From assembly GCA_963693315.1 (NCBI GenBank), contig OY856188.1, positions 162,336,002 through 162,400,001 of the forward strand: a stretch of 64,000 nt of DNA. The letters are read 5' to 3'. This document shows, in pieces, positions 24,118 through 35,464 of the stretch. The number at the start of each line of letters is the position of its first letter. The stretch's first letter is position 1. Made by a program: the position numbers and the translations under genes. The stretch comes from Diogma glabrata (Eukaryota > Arthropoda > Insecta > Diptera > Cylindrotomidae). The notes below the pieces were generated by a model. The model worked only from the letters and a program-made list of their open reading frames with translations. It was not told where the DNA came from and made no database searches.

Positions 24118-24540
24118 GTGTGTTTACATTTGGTTAAAATCTTTTAACTTTGTAGAACAAAATCATATGTATTATTAAGATAATCTGTATCGGCTTGTAT
24201 ATTTACACAATTTTTATTTTGTTTGAAGCGAATCATTTCTAAAATTCTGCGTTTGTTTAAATTTTTCTCCTTATCTAAAATTTTAAAATTTTGAAGCTGT
24301 CGTACAAATTTACCAGCTTTTTTTATGATTAAAAAAAGCTGTCGTACAAATTTACCACTTCAAAGTTTTAAAATTTTAGATAAGGAGAAAAACTTAAACA
24401 AACGCAGAATTTTAGAAATGATTCGCATCAAACAAAATAAAAATTGTATAAATATACAAACCGATATAGATTATCTTAATAATACATATGATTTTGTTCT
24501 ACAAAGTTAAAAAATTTTAACCAAAATTAAACACACCTTG
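24118..24540. mobile_element. Two Penelope-like 3' ends, head to head (200-bp inverted repeat)
   Basis: Left arm (24118-24320, minus coding) and right arm (24340-24537, plus coding) are near-identical inverted copies around a short loop. The right arm encodes LNKRRILEMIRIKQNKNC, then INIQTDIDYLNNTYDFVL-stop (24325-24510); the left arm encodes the same with a few substitutions (IRF, CVNIQADTD). The pattern, EMI.I...kNCIN.QTD...L...Y, resembles the C-terminus of Penelope-like/GIY-YIG-type retroelement proteins. Both copies are 5'-truncated and joined head to head, an arrangement known for Penelope-like elements. The left arm begins right at the gap. Confidence 0.65.
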
Positions 24541-25245
24541 AAGCTTTTACTTTAAACATTTTCTATTTTCTAAAATTTTTTCATTGTATTATTGTTTTGT
24601 ATTTATTTCATTATTTTTTATATAGTTAGCCTTTTCGTTTTTGATTGTCAGTTTTTCAAAATAAGCTTTTCATATGAATGTCAATTTTTTGTTGTTAATT
24701 TTTATAAGAATTTTTTGTTCAATTTAATCGATTAGTTTCGTATAGTGATAGGCCCAAAGATTATTTTATCTAATTTGTAAACCAATAAGGTTGCAACGTG
24801 TTCTCCTTTCGGTAGGACTTTCCTCGGTAGGAGTAAAAATGTCCTCAGTTCTCTCACTATAAAAACATTCTCCTTGAAGCAATCTGTAATACAATATTTT
24901 ACACTGAACAAAATAGATCTTTTGGCTACATATTTCTCCAATAAACGGATCAGGAAAATAAAAAATCGTGATTTCGCACGTGAATCGCACCTTTACTTAT
25001 ATCAAAGTAACTGATTATTAAAATTTGTGTCGCAAGGTTGGTAACAATATCAATTAATTTACATTGCTCTATAATATATGTGAATATCTTTACTTTTACT
25101 ATATCGCACGATCAGGTGGTGAACCATTGTTTAAGCAATTTTGGATTCAATCCACCGTTAAACATCTGTTTATTTAAATAACTTCTGTTACTAATTATCT
25201 GTTCTTAGTATTATAAATGAAATAGCTGATCTGCATATTATTTGT
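24541..25245. other. Spacer, nothing firmly recognised
   Basis: Short minus-strand frames at 24732-24990 are not convincing. The stretch may include degraded Helitron sequence leading into the helicase. Confidence 0.35.
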
Positions 25246-26420
25246 GATTGTTATAAATTAAAGCATTTGGCTACAGAAAATTTACCATTTTGAAGGAAAT
25301 TTAAATATATAAAACAGTACTGTGCATGAATAACTAACTAACAACTTGCGCTTATTGATTTTTATGAAAGTGCCAATGAATCAGATGGTAAGTTTAGTTG
25401 TATTTCTGAGTACTTAAAAAAATTAAATTTAAGTGATTCAAGTGTAGCAATACCATTGAATGCTGATAACATCAATACGAATTTGCATGCTATCATCCAT
25501 CATAAATAAACAAAAGGATTACAGAAGTAATTGTCGTATGTGCAGTCAAATATTCCGAAGCTAACGTTTGAACAAAAAACAATTTACGATCAACTAATGC
25601 AAAATGTTGATAACGGGGTTGGAGGAATCTTTTTCTTGGATGCGCCAGGAGGAACTGGCAAAACGTTTCTAAAACGATTCTTAAACGATTCTAGCAGTAA
25701 TTCGATCGTAAAATACCATCGCTTTAGCTCTTGCATCGTCCGGCATAGCTGCGACATTGCTACCAGATGGAAGAACTGCTCATTCCGCTTTGAAATTGCC
25801 ATTAAACATGCAATTCATTGAAACGCCCACATGCAACATTTCCAAAGGATCGGGAATGGGAAAAGTATTGCAGAAATGTAAACTAATCATTTGAGATGAA
25901 TGCACAATGGCGCACAAAAAATCACTAGAAGCGCTTGATCGATCATTGCAAGATTTGCGTGGAAATACCAGAACATTTGGGAATGCATTAATATTGCTTG
26001 CAGGAGATTTCAGACAAACATTAGCTGCAGTTCCCCGATCAACACCAGCAGATAAAATAAATGCTTGCCTGAAATATTCTACTTTGTGGCGATACGTGAA
26101 AAGGTTAAAATTATCTACAAACATGCGTGTTGTCCCCCAAAAAGATAAATCAGCTGAGATATTCTCATATCAATTGCTGAGAACTGGTGATGGGAAGGTG
26201 TCGGTTGATTTAACAACAGAACGAATTTTACTGCCTCATAACTTCTGCAATTTAGTGTCGTCAAAAGAGGAATTAATTGAAAACGTATTTCCTGATATTC
26301 AAATTAATCATAAGAATCACGATTGGCTGAGTGAACGAATCATTCTTGCGGCCAAAAACAAAGACGTCAATAAACTTAACAATTTAATTCTGTCTAATAT
26401 TCAAAGCAAAGGCACTTTTA
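25246..26420 (+). pseudogene. Helitron helicase (PIF1-like) fragment
   Basis: The conserved start PKLTFEQKTIYDQL is followed by the Walker A loop DAPGGTGKTF (25531-25821). After a frameshift come ALASSGIAATLLPDGRTA (about 25725-25780) and a Walker B-like DECTMAHK, in which the usual Trp before Asp is a TGA stop (about 25893). Then GNALILLAGDFRQTLAAVPR and LKLSTNMRV (25907-26452). This is the Helitron version of PIF1 helicase, needed for rolling-circle transposition; the Rep nuclease part is not seen. At least one frameshift and one nonsense codon. The frame breaks where the inverted copy starts. Confidence 0.88.
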
Positions 26421-26660
26421 GTTGCTGTACATGTGGTGCCAATCTCTGGTAGATCAAGTGAATTCAAAAAATCTGTTGGATAGTTAACCGCTTCATCTGC
26501 TTCCATGATAGTGTCTACGGACTTTTATGTGACTTCCTCGCTTTGAATATTATACAAAATTAAGCTGTTAAGTTCATTGACGTCTTTTGGCCGCAAGAAT
26601 GATTCGTTCACTCAGCCAATCGTGATTCTTATGATTAATTTGAATATCAGAAGAAGAAGA
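26421..26660 (-). pseudogene. Inverted continuation of the Helitron helicase
   Basis: The minus strand of 26530-26410 reads DTIMEADEAVNYPTDFLNSL, which is the normal downstream part of the same helicase, and 26655-26530 is an inverted repeat of 26285-26408 (for example GATTGGCTGAGTGAACGAAT and its complement). So two helicase pieces meet head to head: plus strand up to about 26410, minus strand from about 26660 back to 26421. Confidence 0.85.
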
Positions 26661-27419
26661 TTCAACAACGTTTTGACTTGACCCCCTTTAATTTTGATTA
26701 TTTTTGTTTATAAATAGTCTGTCATAAATAAAAAAATACAAGTTCTCTTAAAATTTTTTTTTCGACCAGGGTTCTTCACAGGGTGCCCTTAAATTTTTGT
26801 GAGTTTGTGATGTGAGTTCATTATGACGAGCGATGTTAGAAAAACTACTCAATCGATTTTCATAAATGATATGTCGCTGAATAGGTATTAGAACAAAGTT
26901 TTTAAAAATGTACACTGTTAAAATAATTTTTAACGGTGTAACATAAGAAAGTAACATAAGTAAAGCCATAAAGATGGCGCTACACCTTTTTTTCATTTTT
27001 TAAACTAAATTGAAACTTATTTTATATCTAACTAATTGTGAAAGTTTAGAACACGCGTTATTTTTTGTTTTAAAGATAAAACTCGCTGTGCATATGACGG
27101 TCGGGAATCAGTTTTTTTTGTTCTGAAGGAAAATTATAAAAATGGGTTATAAAATAAGAGATTTTTTTTATGTTAAATATCAAATATGTTATGTTATGTT
27201 ATGTTAATTTTTATGTTAAATATTAAATGAACTTTTTAAAAAATAATAAAAATTATTATATGTACAATAAAGAAAATAAATACAATTGTTAAAAATGATT
27301 TACTTATTTTACAAACAGAAGTTTCTTTTAATTCCTATTCGCTCCTACACGCTTCTGCAATTATTTTCTTTGGATTAGATGGCATAAAAAAATGAATTGT
27401 TTATTTACCACTTTCGCAG

Positions 27420-28097
27420 ATGAATGCTGAAAATGATTTTCATGTAAAGAGTTTTTCTTTTTTCAACCAAACGACGAGTAGTATTACTTCAAAATATATC
27501 TTGAATTTTCTGCATTTTCATTTCTTGCGGTAAAATTGACAAAATTTTTTGTTTTTCAACATGATCCCCATTGTCAAAATATATCTTTAGGTTTCTAATA
27601 ATTTCTTCATAACGTAGCCTTATTTTTGCATTTTCAGACAAATCTAATACTTTTCCAGTCAAACGTTCCTGAATAGACTTAGTTATTTGTACGGATTTTT
27701 GTTTTCTGTAGTCGAGACTGCCACAAAATCTTTTTTTAAGAGGTGAAAGATGATCCGATATATGTGGCACAATATGTATGTTTAAATTATTAATTAACTT
27801 ATCACGCTCTAAGTTAATCAAGTTTGGTGTTTGAACATAATCTCGATTAAAGCTGGTTGCACTAATCACTTGATCGGTTTGCGTTTTATCTGATGTTTCA
27901 TTTGAAGATGTGTCATTGGATACTGCATCGTCACACACTGTTAGTGATGTTGATAAATCTGAACCAGAAGGTAGTGTTGACTGTTTTGTTAAACTAAAAT
28001 AACAAGATGAACATATTCGCTTATACTCCATTGCACCAATCCCAAGAACATCTAAATGTTGTAGAGCATTCTCGTAGAACGCTTTTTTTATAATCAA
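27420..28097 (-). pseudogene. Transposase N-terminal half (long-TIR element, copy B)
   Basis: The minus-strand frame 28097-27489 (202 codons) has a possible zinc-binding YKRICSSCYFSL near its start, a Ser/Thr-rich linker and a basic segment (LSPLKKRFCGSLDYRKQK). It ends KILSILPQEMKMQKIQDIF-stop, where a frameshift leads to TRRLVEKRKTL. The order (Cys motif, linker, KIQ..F-type helix before the CVCTIHQ domain) fits the N-terminus of the same family as 16418-18283. The piece KSVQITKSIQERLTGKV also occurs in copy A at about 18715-18795, same strand. 5' end and start codon are uncertain. Confidence 0.65.
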
Positions 28098-28439
28098 ATA
28101 TAATTACTCTACATTTTTTTACATGAGCATCTGTTCAACCTTTTAAAATCTTTGTCTTGATTACTGCCATATATAATTTAAAATCCTTAAGATGGTTTTT
28201 ATTTATTTTTAATCCTTTTTAATCCATATTAATTTACGCCTATACTTACCTTTTTCAATCATGCATATCATGCAAAAAAAAAGCCTCTCTTTAATGGAAT
28301 TAACGGTGTACTGAAGAAAAAAATCTGTTTTTTTTTTTCAAATACTTTTTACAAATCAGATTTTGGAAAAGAAATATGACGTTGTTTTTAAAACCTTTAA
28401 ATTAGCAACCAAGAAGAACCGTTTTGCCCTACTTTTATA

Positions 28440-29507
28440 TACTCCAAGTGTCTTATCTTAAAACCAAAAATAACGCCTATCTTAAACTTTCACAGTTAAT
28501 TAAATAAAAACAAGCTTCAATTTTATTTGAAAAAACAAATAAAAAAAGTGGATATAGATGATAGCGCCATCTTTAAATTTTGTTTTCTTATGTAACACAG
28601 TTAAATAAGATTAAAAAACTAGCAATGTACAATTTCAAAACTTTCTTTTTAACACCTATTCAACGACATATCGTTTATGAAAATCAATTAAGCAGTTTTT
28701 CTGCAGTCGTTCGTCAAAATGAACTCTACATGATAAACCTACGAAAATTCAAGGGCACCTAGTGAAGGCCCCTGGCGGAAAAAAATTCTACGTATTTTTC
28801 ATTTATCAAAGGCTATCTATGAACAAAAAATAAACCAAATTCAAAAGGGTCGAGTGAAAATGTCGCACAATTTTGCTGAACTTGACTGATATTGCTCATA
28901 TTTTCTTTATTGTACATATAAAATTTTTAAAATATTTTACAAGTTTATTTAATAATAAAATATTTGATATTTAACATTCATATACAATCTCTTACTTTAT
29001 AACACCATTTTCATACTTTTCCTTCATATAAAAAAACTGATTCCCGACCTTCGTATGCACAACGAATTTCATCTTTTAAACAAAAAATAACACATTTCCC
29101 AAGCTTTTACAATTAGTTAGATATAAAATAAGCTTTAATTTAGTTTTAAAAAAATCCAGCGCTATCTTTACGGCTTTACTTATGTTACTTTCTTATGTTA
29201 CACCGTTAAAATTATTTCAAAAAATTAACAGTGTTCATTTTTAAAAACTGTTCTAATACGACATATCATTTATGAAAACCGATTGAGTTGTTTTTCTACA
29301 ATCGCTCGTCAAAATGCACTCACATCACAAAATTACAAAAATTGAAGAGCACCCTGTGAAGACCCCTGGTCGAAAAAAAAAATTCTAAGAGAACTTGTAT
29401 TTTTTATTTATGAAAGACTATCTATAAACAAAAAATAATCAAAATTAAAAGGGGTCAAGTCAAAATTTCCCAAATATTTGCTGAACTTGTCTGAAATTTC
29501 TCATATA
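28440..29507 (-). repeat. Tandem right-hand terminal repeats, copy B
   Basis: Two complete-looking terminal units lie head to tail, 28440-28860 and 28903-29465, joined through the tail sequence (about 28861-28902). The inner unit is more diverged than the outer. In the reverse direction the unit end ATAAAGAAAAT is followed by ATGAGCAAT, exactly as before the transposase ATG of copy A. Confidence 0.8.
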
Positions 29508-30328
29508 TACAATACAATACATTTCTTGTAACATTTTGCTACGTTATAAAAATAACTTGTGCCATTAGTATTGATTTTTATTTAAAAAAAAAACAAAAAT
29601 ATTTGTAAGAACCTTTATTAAACTAAATAAGTATATAAATTTTATCTTTTGGTTTGAAACTTAAACTTTTACAATAAAAATATTTGAGTTTAAAAAAAAC
29701 TTTGTTTTGCTTATCAATTTTATTTCGGTACCGGAAAATTGATATAAATAAAATTATCAAGAAACTGGCAGCATTTATGGATTTATTTAATATAAATTTC
29801 ATTTCCTCTTCAACATTACATTTTTATTATTATTTTATTATTACTATTATTTTAATACTGTTTTTTATTTTACTAGTTAATATTTCATAATGTTTATGAA
29901 ACCGTATCCAAAACAGTGTCCATACCATATTTACGATACAGTGACCTTTAACATTTAGTTTATAAAAAGACCGACTGTTAACATTAAATAACATTTCATC
30001 AATTGAATTAATTTAATTGGTATGTGAAAATGTATCAATTTATATTTTATTTTTAGTATATTTAAAGAAACTCTTTCACGTGCAGCGTTCCAAAACATTC
30101 GGTCTTTCTTTTCCTTTGTGTATCTTGTGTTTATATCATTAATCGTATTGTTGTCATCGTTTTTTAGAAAACTAAAGTTGTTGATGATGTCATTTTGTTG
30201 TAGTCAACACTATTCATGTAGTTCCTGTTTTTTACTATTGATTTTAAACAAATCTGTCTATTTAAAAACACAATCAAATTTATTTGAAAATTTAAATTAA
30301 TGATTATTATTATTTTTTATTATAGTAT
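29508..30328. other. AT-rich spacer
   Basis: Only short chance frames; nothing recognised. Confidence 0.45.
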
Positions 30329-30330
30329 TA

Positions 30331-30869
30331 GTCCCTGGGCCCACGCCGATTTCATTTGATGATTACCACATATTTTATACTTCGTGAGGCGCCTGTCCTT
30401 GATGAGTCCGAAAACTTTTATTCTGCCATTTTCCTTGATTCGGCCGCTTTTTCGTTCAGCAAGCTCCGAAAAAATGCCGATTGCCCGGGATCTTGTAATT
30501 TTTTTTTAACTGTGGGGGTTGGCAATTTGTTTTGGAACACGAGGTTAACCTTGTTTGTCAGTTATAGTCGAGTCCGACAACCCAAACATACCAAAATGTC
30601 AGTTGTTACTCAACAATAGCAGACATATTTTTGTCGGACAAGCTTACCTTCGTGTTTTAAACAAATTTACACCATCCATAGTTAAAATATATAGTGGTAG
30701 CAAAGTGTAGTCGCGAGCAATCAAAAGTTTTGGGGGCTTGCAAATCGAAAAAGCGGCCGAACCGAGAAAAATGCTAGAACAAAAGTTTTTGGGCTCGTCA
30801 AGGACAGGTGCCTCACGCAGTATAATATATGTGGTAATCATCAAATGAAATCGGCGTGGGCCCAGGAAC
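30331..30869. mobile_element. MITE with ~130-bp TIRs and TA duplication
   Basis: Left end GTCCCTGGGCCCACGCCGAT and right end ATCGGCGTGGGCCCAGGAAC, inverted arms continuing for about 130 bp (ATTTCATTTGATGATTACCA, GGACAGG.GCCTCA, GCGGCCGA). It is flanked by TA at 30329-30330 and 30870-30871, which suggests a Tc1/mariner-type target. 539 bp, no coding capacity. Confidence 0.85.
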
Positions 30870-30911
30870 TATATACAATTTATTATATTCCTTATAAGGT
30901 GTTCTAGTAGA

Positions 30912-32844
30912 CTTACCACTAGGGTTTCTAATCCGGATATCCGGATATCGAACTATCCGGATTATTCGACCCAATTTTCAATATTCGATTATCCGGATAA
31001 TTTTTTGTAATTATCCGGATATTAAAAAAACCTCTATTTTGTAAAGAAAATAATCAAATTGCGTTTCAAAGTTAAAAATAAATATTTAAACTGCGTTGCA
31101 AAGTTTATTAGTGCAGTGAAGTGACTGTGAGCTAAAAATTTATTTACAACTTCAATGTTATGAAAACTGTAATCTTCGAATATTTTATGACACACTTCGT
31201 CAATCTGCAGTGTAAAGGGTTGTTAGTTATTACAAATATTTATTTGATGTTGATTTAAAAAAATTATTGTTTTAAAAACATGCAGCCCGCCAATAAAATC
31301 TGAAGTGCGCTAGTTTTTTAAAGATTATTAGAGCAGTGAATTCTTTTTAATAATTTATATATTTTGCATCTGCTTCATAAATACAGTAAATTATAACTAT
31401 ATTAGTAAATTTATTTAACAACAAACAGATTTAAAATTTTTAAAAGCACTGGCAACACATCGTCAAAACGCTCTGAAGTTTGAAATCATTTAAAAAAAAA
31501 TTAAAAAAAGAGATGTTGCTTTCTGTTATGCATTGCAGTAAACAAATTGGATGTAACGGATAAATCATTTAAAAGTTCATAAAATAATCATAAATTCAGC
31601 TTCAACTTTAACTTAAATCGATAAAATTCATGAACCATCTACATCAAAAAAACTTAAAAGTGATTCCGGTGATGGTGGAATTTTAAAATTCTTAAAAATG
31701 AAACCCCGTGTCAAATTTTGTCTCGATGTGTGACAGAAGATGAGTTTTCAATGAATGCTATAGTGGAATCATAGATATGTCTGAAGTAATGGCTTTGTCA
31801 TGCATAAAAATTTCTCTACTGTAACGAAAAGTATTTTAAAACTTTATGGTATAAAAAAGAGAGAGTTGTTAGATCTCTTATTTCCACTGGAAAAAGCTGT
31901 AAAAGAATTAAGCGAAAACTTAGGGACCCTTTTGACCGCTGGAGGTGTTTACAAAGTTGTTTTCAAAAAGTTTGAAGAATGTGGAACGAATTTTTCAAAA
32001 AAGTTAATTAAACAGATAAAAAATTGAATGGATGAACGTCGTGATAAATTCCTTATGACTATGTTGATCTTTTTACAAACAGGCAATATGCCACATTCCA
32101 ATAAATATTTTCATTATGTTACAAATGGTGCCTCTTTTGCATTGGCGGTAGAAATTTTTAGAAGAATACATCCACCTGTGATTATGATGACTCTGAAGAA
32201 GTCACTGAAGAAATTACTATTGAAAGTAAGGATGAAGAAAGTCTAAGTAGTGAAGTTTGTAAGATATCGTCACTGCAGAAACAACTTGAGAATGCAAATC
32301 CTTCAATTATAATCATGTTGAGAAGCAGAATGAAGAAAGTTCCACATTGCTGAAAAAAGATTTCATTTATTTAAATAATTATAATAAAAAATGACAGACA
32401 ATTTAAATATTCTATATCGCGCATTATTAAGATATATTAACCTATCTGGACTGCAACAGAGCGCGTATTTTCAATTGCTGGTCTCACCAGGACAAAAATT
32501 AGAACTCGACTCAATGTCGAACAACATTTAATGCAATAATTTTTCTGACATATGCGTTTTTAAAAATGAATCAATAACTTCGTTAAATTTATGATTAATT
32601 CAATTTTTTATTGTTATTTTATGATTTGTTAATATTTTTGTTATTTTGTGACTATGTATAAATATGAATTAATATAGATATACGAAAAATATGCATAAAT
32701 GAATTAAATACCGCAAAATAAAAAGCATGTCTTATTATTTGTTTTAATTATCCGGATATCCGGATTATCCGGATAATTTATTTTTTATGTATTCGATATC
32801 CGGATAATCAAATAGGTCGGATATTTAGAAACCCTACTTACCAC
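30912..32844. mobile_element. hAT element with perfect 8-bp TSD (CTTACCAC)
   Basis: Element 30920-32836 (1917 bp): TIR TAGGGTTTCTAA at the left, its complement TTAGAAACCCTA (with one change) at the right, flanked by CTTACCAC at 30912-30919 and 32837-32844. Subterminal regions contain several ATCCGGAT palindromes on both sides. The interior carries remnants of transposase. Confidence 0.95.
31630..32545 (+). pseudogene. hAT transposase remnant
   Basis: Fragments in changing frames: 31800-32027 (KLYGIKKRELLDLLFPLEKA, FSKKLIKQIKN), 32028-32246 (RRDKFLMTMLIFLQTG), and near 32450-32545 the C-terminal dimerisation segment TATERVFSIAGLTRTKIRTR then LNVEQHLMQ-stop, a typical hAT ending. Multiple stops and gaps make it inactive. 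No BED finger recognised. Confidence 0.8.
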
Positions 32845-33009
32845 CTTTGAATTTTTCCAAAGGCGTATACATATATATTTTGAAATAAAATAATTAAAAG
32901 AATTTTTTTTACTCACTCATATATTTTATTCATTTTATAAGTTAATTGGAAAAAACGATAACAATATAAACAAAATAAATATATTAAAAAACAATTGACT
33001 ATATAACAT

Positions 33010-34110
33010 ATAATAACATAGGGATGGGTTTTTTGTGAACAATTAAGCTTAAGTACATATTGGAAATCACTTGAATTTTGCAATTCGAAATAACTTTTCA
33101 TTTTCTCTAAAATTTCTTCAGAAAAAAAGAAGAAAAAGTTTTTTGTGTTTCGTGTCAGGATTAGAACTCACGTTCATCAGAGACACATGTTCAAATCCCG
33201 TGTGTCTTACACAACTTAGCCACAGCGGGCGATGACGAACCATATATTAATTTTGATGTTCAGGTAATTTCTAAATTAAAACTTAATCATTTTTTATATT
33301 TACTTAAGTTGAATTTTTCATCTATGATTACATATTGGAAATTGCATTTCTTTGGGATTTTTTGTATTAAATTTTTCGATATTACGATGTATGAATTCAT
33401 AGGATGAGAGAATATTTCGTCAACATCTAGGTCAACATTCTAATCAACATCCCAAGTCACGAGTGTAAAGTCATTATTGATTAGTAAATTATTAAATTTA
33501 ATAATTTAACAAAAATAATATTTTTCAGACAACTTTTTATTAAAATATAATATCAGACGCGTTTCGGATATAAAATATCCATCATCGGTGCAAGAATTTA
33601 TATTTTTTATTTTTAATATCATATTTTTTTTATTGTCAATCAATGCGAAATATAATATCTGACGTAAAGTCAATTTATTGCTATATTTTTGGTTAGGAAA
33701 TATAGACAATTTTAGGGGAATTTTTTAATTTGGATGGGTTTCTTGTGAACAATTAAGCTTAATACATATTGAAAATCACTTGAATTTTGCAATTCAATAT
33801 AACTTCTCATTTTCTCTAAAATTCCTTCAGAAAAAAATTTTTGTGTTTCGTGTCAGGATTCGAACTCACATTCATCAGAGACACATGTTCCTATTTCTTA
33901 ACCAAAAATATAGCAATAAATTGACTTTACGTCAGATACTAAGTTTCGCATTGATTGACAACAATCAATAATGACTTTACACTCGTGACTTGGGATGTTG
34001 ATTAGAATGTTGATTTAGATGTTGACGAAATATTCTCTCATCCTATGAATTCATACTTCGTAATATCTAGAAATTTTAAACAAAAAATCCCAAACAATAT
34101 AATAACATAG
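33010..34110. repeat. tRNA-like repeat copies 2 and 3 in an inverted arrangement
   Basis: Copy 2 (33022-33480) and partial copy 3 (33733-33890) share the tail TTGTGAACAATTAAGCTTAA, the body TCATTTTCTCTAAAAT and the tRNA-like block. In copy 2 the minus strand has box A-like TGGCTAAGTTG (about 33209-33224) and box B-like GAGTTCTAATCC (33158-33170). Copy 3 keeps only the box B side and is cut at 33890. From there an inverted repeat runs back: 33890-34100 is the reverse complement of 33340-33482 plus 33637-33710. The left arm is interrupted by about 154 bp at 33483-33636. Confidence 0.75.
33483..33636. repeat. Insertion of about 154 bp in one arm of the inverted repeat
   Basis: Present in the left arm between ATTATTGATT and GTCAATCAATGCG, absent from the right arm, where the flanks are contiguous (ATTGATTGACAACAATCAAT). 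AT-rich, contains GACGCGTTTCGGATATAAAA; identity unknown. Confidence 0.6.
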
Positions 34111-34332
34111 ATAAAATTTTTATAAATGGTAACCAAATAGTATAGGAATGAACCAAATATTTAATGTAAAGTTTTTATTTTATATTTTTTGTTCGATTTT
34201 GCTGCTTCGATCAATTTTTTGTTAGACTTATCTTTTTTCTTAATCAAATTTGCAAATTCAGTGCAACTCAGTGGCTGATTTCTAAATAGGCTAGCTAGGC
34301 TGTAGCCTACGGCAGCAAATTTTCGTAGGTGA

Positions 34333-34642
34333 TTTTTGTGCGGAAAATTTTAAAAATATAAAAATTTTTCAAAATAGAAATCGTTTCGCGGCGGCGAGAG
34401 CCAGAGTATCCAGATTAAATCTGGAAACAGAGTATCCAGATTAAATCAATCAAATTCGCAAAATTTTTTATCTCTATACTCGAAACATTTTTGTGCGGAA
34501 AATTTTAAAAATATAAAAATTTTTCAAAATAGAAATCGTTTCGCGGTGGCGAGAGCCAGAGTATCCAGGTTAAATCTGGAAACAGAGTATCCAGATTAAA
34601 TCAATCAAATTCGCAAAATTTCTTATCTCTATACTCGAAACA
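34333..34642. repeat. 155-bp tandem duplication
   Basis: Two copies (34333-34487, 34488-34642) differing at about three positions. Each contains an inner direct repeat of AGAGTATCCAGATTAAATC. Recent duplication by its identity. Confidence 0.93.
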
Positions 34643-34645
34643 TAG

Positions 34646-35464
34646 CGGCGCACAGTGGGATTTGTTCATACAATGTTTGGCAAAAAATATAAGGAGTGCT
34701 CGTAGAATGTTGAAATTTTGCTCTGAGCCTTTGGTTAGCTCAATTAAGAAAAATATAAAGTTTCATCAAAATTGGCGACGCCCACTACCCACCGCCCATA
34801 GAACCCAAAATGTATTTTTGGTCCAAAGTTTTTGAAATTTGGCACAGAGCCTTTTATTACCTCAATTAAGAATAAAATAAAGTTTCATAAAAATTGGCCA
34901 CGCCCACTACCCTCCGCCCATAGAACCCAAAATTTTATGATTTTATGATATTATAAATTTTATGATTTTATAAAAGATTATTAATTATTTAAACTTTTTT
35001 TTTTTAATTGATGGTATGGAGTCTTAGCTTTCATTTTATTATAGCGGGAGCACCTAGCACGACCGAGCAACATTTTTTTTCTTCCAAGGAAGTTTGCAAT
35101 CACGGCACATTATAGAACAAATTTTATTCTATCATATCTTTTAAACCATATGAGCGAACTTTATAATTTTTTTTTAAATACGCAAAAAAGGCTATATTTG
35201 AAAATAATCACTATTTAAATTAGAGCAATAAAGTTATCTTACGTACAAACACTGTAGAAGTGCGTAAACAGTTTTCAATATTTTGGACCAAAATTTACAT
35301 GTGACTTTACTTCATTATTTCAAAGACAAATAAACGTTTTTTAAGGTATACAATTTGTGGATTCTTCATACTGAATCAATTTTCTACAAAACTACATCAT
35401 TACATTTTTAAATTTTATGTGTCGAAAAAATTACTTATTGCACAAAAAATCCCACTGTGCGGCG
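34646..35464. mobile_element. Non-autonomous Transib element with CGGCG TSD
   Basis: Element 34651-35459 (809 bp) starts CACAGTGGGATTT and ends AAATCCCACTGTG, flanked on both sides by CGGCG (34646-34650, 35460-35464). A 5-bp GC-rich duplication and a CACNRTG-type end are the signature of Transib, the RAG1-related superfamily. No transposase. Inside are two tandem copies (about 34712-34810, 34838-34935) of a block with CGCCCACTACCC.CCGCCCAT. Confidence 0.88.

Larger units (their letters stand above)
26671..29507. mobile_element. Long-TIR DNA transposon, copy B
   Basis: Left repeat 26671-27277 (starts TTTTGACTTGACCCC), right repeats 28440-28860 and 28903-29465 in tandem, both in minus orientation and each followed by the 38-42 bp tail. 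The interior holds the N-terminal half of the transposase on the minus strand (27489-28097). It lies directly beside the inverted Helitron fragment. Copy A has the C-terminal half, so together they sample most of the protein. Confidence 0.8.

Noticed and set aside
23834..24178. Frames running through the N gap
   Set aside because: They consist of unknown bases.
25590..26124. Minus-strand ORFs over the helicase
   Set aside because: Shadows of the plus-strand Helitron helicase, which has clear Walker motifs.
30331..30869. hAT assignment for this MITE
   Set aside because: No 8-bp duplication flanks it, while TA is present on both sides.
34651..35459. A true recombination signal (12/23-RSS) with nonamer
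   Set aside because: Only the heptamer is exact; the nonamer-like word is weak on the left and absent on the right, so only Transib termini are claimed.
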